Origin: a virus
Direction: 5' to 3' (one strand)
DNA length: 36,702 nucleotides
IMG/VR virus record: IMGVR_UViG_3300028415_000011
Coordinates: 1 to 36,702 of that record
Below the pieces are notes generated by a model, which was not told the origin of the DNA, did no database searches, and saw only the letters and a list, made by a program, of their open reading frames with translations. A program made the translations under genes and the position numbers. Below are positions 31,355 to 36,702 of the stretch, in pieces. The number at the start of each line of letters is the position of its first letter. Position 1 is the stretch's first letter.

Positions 31355-31453
31355 ATGTGTAAAGAAGAAATTGATTATATCTTAAAAGAAATCAAATGGG
31401 ATAAAAAACCTGAAATGTTTGACATAAATGAATATTATGAGATTGTTAAATGA
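31355..31453 (+). CDS. Very small acidic protein (32 aa)
   Basis: ATG 31355 is 9 nt after AAGGAGG (31339-31345), itself just downstream of a clear promoter. The 32-residue product (start MCKEEIDYILKEIKWDKKPE) is mostly charged with aromatic residues and ends NEYYEIVK. It is the first gene of the helicase transcript. It may be a leader peptide or a small host-interaction protein. Start and RBS are convincing despite its size. Confidence 0.5.
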   Translation: MCKEEIDYILKEIKWDKKPEMFDINEYYEIVK

Positions 31454-31483
31454 TACCCTAATTTATTTAAAAGGAGTTGATTT

Positions 31484-34297
31484 TTGTTGCAACATGAATT
31501 TGAAGTAGATGAGTACATAGAAGGTGCAAAATATGATCCAAAAACTAAGCAATACACTCTAGCAATACACTTATATGGTCTGTATTGCTATGAGAAAGAA
31601 GTAGAGCAATACACTTCTTTTACTGATAAGAATATAAAACTAGATGAAGATATAGTAATCTATTTTGATTATGATGAGGATTTAATAGAAAAGGTAAAAG
31701 AAATACCAGGAAGGAAGTGGGATAACACAGAAAAGAGATGGGAACTTAAACCTAGTCTTAGCAATATTCAGAATGTTGTTAAATTTGCTAGAGATAATGA
31801 ATTTAATGTCCATAAAGAAGTATATGCTTTAAAAGATAAGTTAGAGAAGGAAGTAGAAAAGTCTAAAGCAATAGATTCTAATATAGAGATAGATGGTTTA
31901 AACTTAAAACTAAGACCTTTCCAGAAAGCAGGGGTTGACTATGCGATAAATAAAAAGAGAACTTTTATAGCAGACCAGGTTGGGTTGGGGAAAGATCAAC
32001 CTTTAGATGCTAAACTACTGACACCTAATGGTTGGGTAACTATGGGGGAGATACAAGTAGGCGATTATGTGATAGGTAGTGATGGAAAACCTACAAAAGT
32101 AATAGGTGTTTACCCACAAGGGCTAAATGATGTATATGAAGTAATTTTTAATGATGGGAGTTCCACTGAATGTGGAAAACATCACCTTTGGAATGTTAAC
32201 ACTTCAGATAGAAATGCTCAAAACAGACCTTATCAAACTAAAGAGTTGATTGAGATTAAAGATGGTTTATTTAAAAGTGATAATCAATCAAAAAGATTTA
32301 TCCCATTAGTTGCTCCGATTGAAATGGAAAAGAAAGACCTGCCAATCGACCCCTATGTATTAGGTGTCTTATTAGGAGATGGGGAGCTATCAATAAAGTC
32401 AAGAGTTAAATTATCAAATACTAACCAACAATTGATAAATATATTTAAAAAAAGGTTACCCAAAGGCATTAAATTAAGACATGAACAAAAAGGTGAGTAT
32501 AGTATCACAGACATGAAAAACCATAACAATAGGATTTTAGATTCCCTAAGAGAACTTAATTTACAAGGTTGCAAGTCTTATCAGAAATTTATACCAAAAA
32601 TATACCTACAAGGCTCTATTAAACAAAGACAGGCATTATTACAAGGTTTATTAGACACAGATGGATATGCCTTTAAAGGGAGGAATCTTTTTTATAGTTC
32701 TTCTAAAAGAATGTGTAAACAAGTATTACAATTAATTCAATCGTTAGGGGGTGTTGGTAGATCTAAGGTGAAGAACAAGAAACCAAAATACACATATAAA
32801 GGAGAGGTGAGAATTGGGAGACCTGCATATCAAGTATCAGCTATTAAAGTTCCAAAAAGTATTTCTTTAAACAAGCTAACTAAAAATAAAAAAAGACTAG
32901 ATGATAAAAGGTTTGAACCTAGCAGAGCAATGAAGGAGGTCAATTATATAGGTAAAAAGCAAACACAGTGCATTTCTGTAAATGCAGATGATGGTTTGTA
33001 TGTTACAGATGATCACATAGTAACACACAACACTGTGCAGGCTATAGTGACAATTAATCAACTAAATGCTTACCCTGCTCTTATTATTTGTCCTGCTTTT
33101 TTGAAAATCAACTGGAAAGAAGAATATAAAAAGTGGTTAGAAGATGATAAAGAGATTGTAATAATAGATGGAACAAAAAATAAGAAGTTGCCTAAAGCTG
33201 ATATTTATATTATTAACTATTATATTATTAAAGATAATCTTACATTATTAAAGAAACTTAATTTTAGCAGTTTGATATGTGATGAATCACATAATCTTAA
33301 AGGATACAAAAGTCAAAGGACTAAGGCAGTTAAGAAGTTAGTTAAAGCCTTAGATATACCAGTTAGACTGCTGCTATCTGCCACACCTATTAAAAATAAA
33401 CCTAAAGAGTATATACCACAATTAGAGATACTTGATAGATTAGAAGATTTAGGCGGCTTTTGGAACTTCACAGGCAGATATTGTGATAGAAAGAAAACCA
33501 ATTTTGGTATGGACATTAATGGTGCTAGTAATCTTGAAGAATTGAACCAGAGATTAAGAGAGGTTGGTTTCATAAGAAGAAAGAAATCACAGGTTTTAAA
33601 AGAATTACCTCCTGTTAATAGGTCTAGGGTTTGGATAGAGATAGACAACAGAAGCAGTTATGAAGAAGCAGAGAGGGATATATTTAACTGGTTAAAGAAG
33701 AATGAAGGGTTAAAGAAAGCACTTAAAGCAAGAGGGGCAGAGGTAATGGTTAAGATAGCAAAACTACGGAAACTCTCTGCACAGGGGAAAAAGAAAAATG
33801 CTTATAAATGGATAAATGAGTTCCTGGAAACAGGGGAAAAACTGATTTTATTTGCTCACCATATAGATATAACAGAAAGCATAGCTGCTGATTTTAACTG
33901 CTTAAAAATAACAGGTAACACAACTGATGAAGAAAAGGATCAAGCAGTTAAGCAGTTTCAAAATGACCCAAATAAAAAATTAATAGTTATCTCAATACAG
34001 GCAGGAAGTGAAGGAATAACACTAACAGAAGCACAGAGTGTAGCTTTTTTAGAGTTTGGTTGGACACCTGCTGAACATGATCAAGCAGAAGGTAGAGCTT
34101 ATGGTAGATTAAATGATATTCATGGGTTAAATAGTTATTATTTAGTTGGTAAAGATACAATAGATGAGAGTATTTTGAATATTATAGATAATAAAAGAGA
34201 GATAGTAGATAAAGCAACAGATGGAGAAATAAACGAGGAAAATAAGGAAGGTATGTTACGAGAATCACTTAACTATCTTAAAAATAAGTATAATTAA
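31484..34297 (+). CDS. SNF2 family helicase (SMARCAL1-like), interrupted by an intein (937 aa precursor)
   Basis: TTG 31484 lies 7 nt after AAGGAG (31471-31476). The mature protein would be 591 residues after removal of the 346-residue intein. Residues about 45-115 resemble a HARP-type N-terminal region. Superfamily 2 ATPase motifs are in order: RPFQKAGVDYA (Q motif), DQVGLGK plus T after splicing (Walker A), DESHNLK (motif II, near 33281), LLLSATPIKN (III), ISIQAGSEGITLTEA (V) and EHDQAEGRAYGRL (VI). Such SNF2 proteins translocate on DNA and remodel forks or remove bound proteins. In phages they probably assist replication or recombination. The intein sits in Walker A, so ATPase activity depends on splicing. 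Confidence 0.95.
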   Translation: MLQHEFEVDEYIEGAKYDPKTKQYTLAIHLYGLYCYEKEVEQYTSFTDKNIKLDEDIVIYFDYDEDLIEKVKEIPGRKWDNTEKRWELKPSLSNIQNVVKFARDNEFNVHKEVYALKDKLEKEVEKSKAIDSNIEIDGLNLKLRPFQKAGVDYAINKKRTFIADQVGLGKDQPLDAKLLTPNGWVTMGEIQVGDYVIGSDGKPTKVIGVYPQGLNDVYEVIFNDGSSTECGKHHLWNVNTSDRNAQNRPYQTKELIEIKDGLFKSDNQSKRFIPLVAPIEMEKKDLPIDPYVLGVLLGDGELSIKSRVKLSNTNQQLINIFKKRLPKGIKLRHEQKGEYSITDMKNHNNRILDSLRELNLQGCKSYQKFIPKIYLQGSIKQRQALLQGLLDTDGYAFKGRNLFYSSSKRMCKQVLQLIQSLGGVGRSKVKNKKPKYTYKGEVRIGRPAYQVSAIKVPKSISLNKLTKNKKRLDDKRFEPSRAMKEVNYIGKKQTQCISVNADDGLYVTDDHIVTHNTVQAIVTINQLNAYPALIICPAFLKINWKEEYKKWLEDDKEIVIIDGTKNKKLPKADIYIINYYIIKDNLTLLKKLNFSSLICDESHNLKGYKSQRTKAVKKLVKALDIPVRLLLSATPIKNKPKEYIPQLEILDRLEDLGGFWNFTGRYCDRKKTNFGMDINGASNLEELNQRLREVGFIRRKKSQVLKELPPVNRSRVWIEIDNRSSYEEAERDIFNWLKKNEGLKKALKARGAEVMVKIAKLRKLSAQGKKKNAYKWINEFLETGEKLILFAHHIDITESIAADFNCLKITGNTTDEEKDQAVKQFQNDPNKKLIVISIQAGSEGITLTEAQSVAFLEFGWTPAEHDQAEGRAYGRLNDIHGLNSYYLVGKDTIDESILNIIDNKREIVDKATDGEINEENKEGMLRESLNYLKNKYN
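31994..33031 (+). mobile_element. Class 3 intein with LAGLIDADG homing endonuclease (346 aa)
   Basis: Removing these codons restores an exact Walker A GLGKT. The intein begins DQPLDAKLLTPNGW, lacking the Cys/Ser/Ala1 of class 1 and 2, and ends VTHN before Thr+1. It shows the class 3 signature: Trp66 in block B (HHLW), Cys326 in block F (QTQCISV) and Thr at +1. In that class, the block F Cys performs the first attack. Two dodecapeptides, YVLGVLLGDGEL (about 121-132, D129) and LLQGLLDTDGYA (about 215-226, D223), form an apparently intact homing endonuclease. The frame is uninterrupted, so splicing and homing may both be active. Confidence 0.9.
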
Positions 34298-34300
34298 CTC

Positions 34301-34329
34301 TTGACAACTGTTGTTTAATTTGTTATATT
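34301..34329 (+). promoter_or_regulatory. Strong sigma-70-type promoter
   Basis: TTGACA (34301-34306), 17-nt spacer, TATATT (34324-34329). The -35 is perfect and the -10 matches 5/6. It begins right after the helicase stop and would drive the three small genes 34351-35300. Confidence 0.85.
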
Positions 34330-34350
34330 GTTAAGTGAGGAGGTGAGAAT

Positions 34351-34713
34351 ATGAAAGATTTGATTAAAAAATATAATGAATATAATCAAAAAAAGAAGGA
34401 TTATGACAAAAAGAGAAAAGAGATTGGGAAGGTTTTACAATCTGAAATGGAAGAAAAAGGTATTGATAAACAGGTGGAAGATAATGTTGAGGTTAAATTG
34501 ATTACCCGACAGGGAAAGAAAAAAGTTGACGAAGATAAATTAATGGAAACCTTACAAGAACATAACATTGATGCAACCAAAACTGTGCCTGATTTAGACA
34601 GGTTAGAAGTTTTAATTGATGAGGGCAAAGTTCCAACAGCAGCATTAAGTGAGATTGCAGAATGTATTAGCGTATCAGAGTATAGTTATGTCCAGGCGAA
34701 AGAGTTAAATTAG
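34351..34713 (+). CDS. Hypothetical coiled-coil protein (120 aa)
   Basis: ATG 34351 follows GAGGAGGTG. The N-terminal 40 residues are a Lys-rich helix or coiled coil (LIKKYNEYNQKKKDYDKKRKE). The middle (VEVKLITRQGKKKVDEDKL) is basic, and the C-terminal part is acidic and helical. Small phage proteins of this build are common near replication genes, but I do not recognise a family. First gene under the strong 34301 promoter, so it is likely an early, well-expressed protein. Confidence 0.65.
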   Translation: MKDLIKKYNEYNQKKKDYDKKRKEIGKVLQSEMEEKGIDKQVEDNVEVKLITRQGKKKVDEDKLMETLQEHNIDATKTVPDLDRLEVLIDEGKVPTAALSEIAECISVSEYSYVQAKELN

Positions 34714-34724
34714 GAGGAGAAAAA

Positions 34725-35090
34725 TTGAAGATACTTGATAAGATCAAAGCATTTTTTGTTAAAGAAGAAGTTAAATATGAAAGACCAACACACCCAGCAG
34801 ATACATTCTTGTTGCTAAAACAACAGATTAAAGAACAGTTTGATTTAGATGCTGATATTGAGATACATGTCCATGCAGAACATAGAGATGATTGCTCAGA
34901 AGAAAAAAGAAATGAAGATTGGAAAATGGTTAATTTTGTAGAGGAGATGGCAGAATTATGGGGTTTAAAAATAGAGACAGGCACCACTCCTGCCATTAAA
35001 GCTAGCCTTGATTATAATAATGGAGTAGTCACTTTCCCTAATTATAGTGCTGATAATTATTTTGAATATAAATCTAAGGAGGAAGAATAA
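34725..35090 (+). CDS. Hypothetical protein (121 aa)
   Basis: TTG 34725 lies 7 nt after AGGAGG. The start MKILDKIKAFFVKEE is a short amphipathic helix. A His-rich strand IEIHVHAEHRDDCSEE (about 46-61) could bind metal. The C-terminal half ends in a beta segment (NNGVVTFPNYSADNYF) and an acidic tail. No family is recognised. It abuts the next gene, whose ATG follows the TAA directly. Confidence 0.6.
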   Translation: MKILDKIKAFFVKEEVKYERPTHPADTFLLLKQQIKEQFDLDADIEIHVHAEHRDDCSEEKRNEDWKMVNFVEEMAELWGLKIETGTTPAIKASLDYNNGVVTFPNYSADNYFEYKSKEEE

Positions 35091-35300
35091 ATGGAAATTA
35101 AAGAAATAGAACTAGGTAGAGGGGTTAGTTTTGAGATTAATAAACAGTGGCATAAATTAAATGCAAAGATCAAAGTTGAATTAGAAGAAGGAGAAAATGA
35201 AGATGAAGTAGTAGAAAAAACATGGGATAAAATAGACAACATTTTGTCCGAAAAATACTCTAAAATAACATCATCTTATGAAGGAATTGAAGATGAGTAA
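35091..35300 (+). CDS. Small conserved-looking acidic protein (69 aa)
   Basis: ATG 35091 immediately follows the previous TAA and an AAGGAGG site at 35077-35083. The sequence MEIKEIELGRGVSFEINKQW, then KLNAKIKVELEEGENEDEVVE and a helix, resembles a small phage or plasmid family with GRGV..........V.LEEGE......E. Its role is not known to me, though such proteins tend to sit near replication or recombination genes. It is the last gene before the candidate origin. Confidence 0.6.
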   Translation: MEIKEIELGRGVSFEINKQWHKLNAKIKVELEEGENEDEVVEKTWDKIDNILSEKYSKITSSYEGIEDE

Positions 35301-35324
35301 AAAGTGTGGTTAAGACCTACATAC

Positions 35325-35411
35325 CAGTAAGGATAGAGGGTTTTGGTTAATTAAGGTGATTTAAAACTTAATTTAACCATTAATTAAAGATATAACCCTC
35401 TATCATTACTG
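35325..35411 (+). repeat. Large imperfect inverted repeat (18-bp arms)
   Basis: CAGTAAGGATAGAGGGTT (35325-35342) and AACCCTCTATCATTACTG (35394-35411) are inverted complements with one mismatch. Inside, GGTTAATTAAG (35345-35355) pairs with CTTAATTTAACC (35367-35378) with one bulge. The structure could extrude as a cruciform or form an RNA hairpin downstream of the 69-aa gene; it lacks a T-run, so is not a typical terminator. Confidence 0.8.
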
Positions 35412-35432
35412 TCATACAGGCGATAACGGGGG

Positions 35433-35460
35433 ATTCATTAAATCATTTTACGAATCATTT
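35433..35460 (+). repeat. Iteron copy 1 (diverged)
   Basis: ATTCATTAAAT C ATTTTACGAAT (35433-35455) is an 11-bp palindrome about a central C. It shares the ATTTTACGAATCATTT end with copy 2. Upstream ACAGGCGATAACGG is a degenerate form of the ACAGGGATAAGAGG box of copies 2 and 3. Confidence 0.8.
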
Positions 35461-35506
35461 ATGTTTTTATATCAATTTAAGGCGCATCCCCTCTCATAAG
35501 CACTGT

Positions 35507-35554
35507 TATGACAGGGATAAGAGGTCATTCGTTAAATCATTTTACGAATCATTT
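35507..35554 (+). repeat. Iteron copy 2
   Basis: Begins TATGACAGGGATAAGAGGTC, followed by the palindrome ATTCGTTAAAT C ATTTTACGAAT (35527-35549). The first 45 nt (35507-35551) are identical to copy 3. Centre-to-centre distance from copy 1 is 94 nt. Confidence 0.9.
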
Positions 35555-35619
35555 CAAAAGATAAAGATTAATCGCCTTTTTTAACAGATTTAAAGAATTT
35601 TTTAATTTATAATCGTTGA

Positions 35620-35664
35620 TATGACAGGGATAAGAGGTCATTCGTTAAATCATTTTACGAATCA
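35620..35664 (+). repeat. Iteron copy 3
   Basis: Exact 45-nt repeat of 35507-35551, with the palindrome at 35640-35662. Centre-to-centre distance from copy 2 is 113 nt. Confidence 0.9.
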
Positions 35665-35715
35665 ACCCCCCTTAAAAGTGGAGTTAAGCCTATCATTCTA
35701 TGGGTTAATGGAGAA

Positions 35716-35745
35716 TTGGTCAACCTTTATTGTAGTATATATAAT
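35716..35745 (+). promoter_or_regulatory. Possible promoter for the initiator gene
   Basis: TTGGTC (35716-35721), 18-nt spacer, TATAAT (35740-35745). The -10 is perfect but the -35 is poor. It lies just after the third iteron, so the iteron-binding protein could control it. Confidence 0.4.
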
Positions 35746-35876
35746 ATTATTCTTGTTATTAAGTAATATAAGTAATAAAGATAAAACTAAATAAAGGTTA
35801 AAACTAAATATAGTTAAAAAAGAAAAAAAAAGAACATAAAAAAGAAAAATAAATTTTGCTGAGAAGGAGGGCAGAA

Positions 35877-36686
35877 TTGATTAATGTAAATACAACAGAT
35901 TTCCAAAAACTATTAGATAAATTTGAAGGAGATTTTAACAACTTATATTTATTAAATTATTTAATTAGTCTTAATCAAAAAAACATTACTACAAATTATC
36001 AAAAAATAAAAGAGAGATTAAACATGAGTATTTATAAACAGAAAAAGTCATTAGACTATCTTAAAGAGAGAAATATGATTAATTATTCTAAAAAAGGGCA
36101 GACCAAAGATAAAAGAATAATAATCACTCTTAATATGAAAAATGAAGATGTTAGATATTTAAAGGAGGTTAACAGTATGAAAAAACAAACTCTGCTGCCT
36201 TTCTTAGGTCAACCAGATAAAACAGATGAATTATCAAAACACCCAGTAATGATGTATCCCTTTAAGATCAATGGGAACAACCCTCAAACAATTTTAGATT
36301 ATAGCATGCAGAAGTTTTTGCAAGCTAAGTTTGAGTTAATTGATTGGGATAAGGTGACTAATAGAGATTTAGCAGGAGTGTTTATGCAGATTGGGCAACA
36401 CCACAGAGATTTGAGATTATATGAACTAAAGAAAATAAATTGGGCAGGGACAGTGATTAACAAGATGATGAACAGCAGAGATTGCTTAAAAAAGAAAGAC
36501 TTCCTAGTTATAGCAAGGAAGTTCATTAATACATATGAGCAGGAATATATGAACGGATCAGGATTAAATTGGGGATTTATCCATAAACATATAACTTTTA
36601 GAGATAAAATCCTTGACAAGATAGAAAAAGAATTATATACTAAGAGCAGTAGTGAACAAGCAGCAGAGATGCCAGATTTCTTTTAG
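35877..36686 (+). CDS. Winged-helix replication initiator-like protein (269 aa)
   Basis: TTG 35877 lies 6 nt after AAGGAGG (35864-35870). The longer reading from 35856 overlaps that site and is rejected. The N-terminal 85 residues form a winged helix: LYLLNYLISLNQKNIT, the recognition region YQKIKERLNMSIYKQKKSL and a basic wing SKKGQTKDKRIIITL. This is as in phage or plasmid replication initiators and DnaD/O-like proteins. The C-terminal part (about 110-269) is helical and ends in AAEMPDFF. The 3' gene border is near the window edge, so the expected helicase loader or helicase downstream is not visible. Position directly after iterons supports an origin-binding role; a transcription regulator is the alternative. 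Confidence 0.65.
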   Translation: MINVNTTDFQKLLDKFEGDFNNLYLLNYLISLNQKNITTNYQKIKERLNMSIYKQKKSLDYLKERNMINYSKKGQTKDKRIIITLNMKNEDVRYLKEVNSMKKQTLLPFLGQPDKTDELSKHPVMMYPFKINGNNPQTILDYSMQKFLQAKFELIDWDKVTNRDLAGVFMQIGQHHRDLRLYELKKINWAGTVINKMMNSRDCLKKKDFLVIARKFINTYEQEYMNGSGLNWGFIHKHITFRDKILDKIEKELYTKSSSEQAAEMPDFF

Positions 36687-36702
36687 AAGGCTTTTAATCA
36701 GT

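Larger units (their letters stand above)
35301..35876 (+). other. Candidate replication origin/control region (non-coding, 576 nt)
   Basis: No supported gene lies here. In order it holds a long imperfect stem-loop (35325-35411), three copies of a palindromic iteron (centres 35444, 35538, 35651), a TATAAT-type sequence at 35740 and a very AT-rich stretch (about 35730-35860) with short direct repeats AAAACTAAATA. Directly after it comes a winged-helix initiator-like gene. This is the arrangement of an iteron origin with a DNA unwinding element. The palindromes could instead, or also, be operators for autoregulation of the initiator. Confidence 0.55.

Noticed and set aside
35325-35411. Ordinary intrinsic terminator for the small-gene operon
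   Set aside because: Arms are long and separated by a 51-nt interior with its own hairpin, and no T-run follows. Termination is not excluded, but it is not the typical form seen elsewhere here.
35433-35664. CRISPR array
   Set aside because: Only three copies with irregular spacing (94 and 113 nt between centres), one copy diverged, and no cas genes. Iterons or operators explain them better.

Overview
The window is most of a tailed-phage (or prophage) genome with siphovirus-type gene content. Every credible gene lies on the + strand. The DNA is AT-rich, Arg is almost always AGA, Leu is mostly TTA, and most genes start 5-10 nt after a strong AAGGAGG-type ribosome binding site, with GTG and TTG starts common. 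This points to a low-GC Firmicute-type host (Clostridia or Halanaerobiales-like); the host cannot be fixed from sequence alone. Both edges are artificial: the first gene enters from the left.

Layout. (1) 1-3450: small genes of mostly unknown role, including a Zn-ribbon-like peptide, a 2-TM protein, a nucleoside 2-deoxyribosyltransferase/DUF4406-like protein and the terminase small-subunit candidate. (2) 3516-5012: an accessory cassette between the small and large terminase genes, made of an NCS2 uracil/xanthine permease, an unusual tRNA-Trp and a CspA-type cold-shock protein, closed by an intrinsic terminator. (3) 5040-13258: packaging and head genes: TerL, portal, SPP1 gp7-type minor head protein, an HTH-metallophosphoesterase, an XkdF-like protease-scaffold fusion and the major capsid protein. 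(4) 13279-20760: connector, tail completion, tail terminator and tail tube genes, tail assembly chaperones G/GT (probable +1 frameshift), and a 1204-aa tape measure. (5) 20783-29229: tail tip and adhesion genes rich in Ig-like modules, including a tail protein with three WD40 repeats and a ConA-like domain apparently split between two genes. (6) 29250-31297: lysis: an in-frame holin-amidase fusion with its own internal start, small membrane proteins and an overlapping coiled-coil pair resembling spanins. (7) 31302-36702: early or replication genes under two recognisable promoters: an SNF2/SMARCAL1-type helicase interrupted by a class 3 intein, three small genes, and a 576-nt non-coding region with a large stem-loop, three palindromic iterons and an AT-rich stretch, directly before a winged-helix replication-initiator-like gene.

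Together these form the usual late module (packaging, head, tail, lysis) followed by the start of a replication module. The observations most worth following are the WD40 repeats in a tail protein, the split lectin domain, the fused holin-endolysin, the class 3 intein in the Walker A of the SNF2 helicase, the permease/tRNA/csp cassette and the candidate origin.
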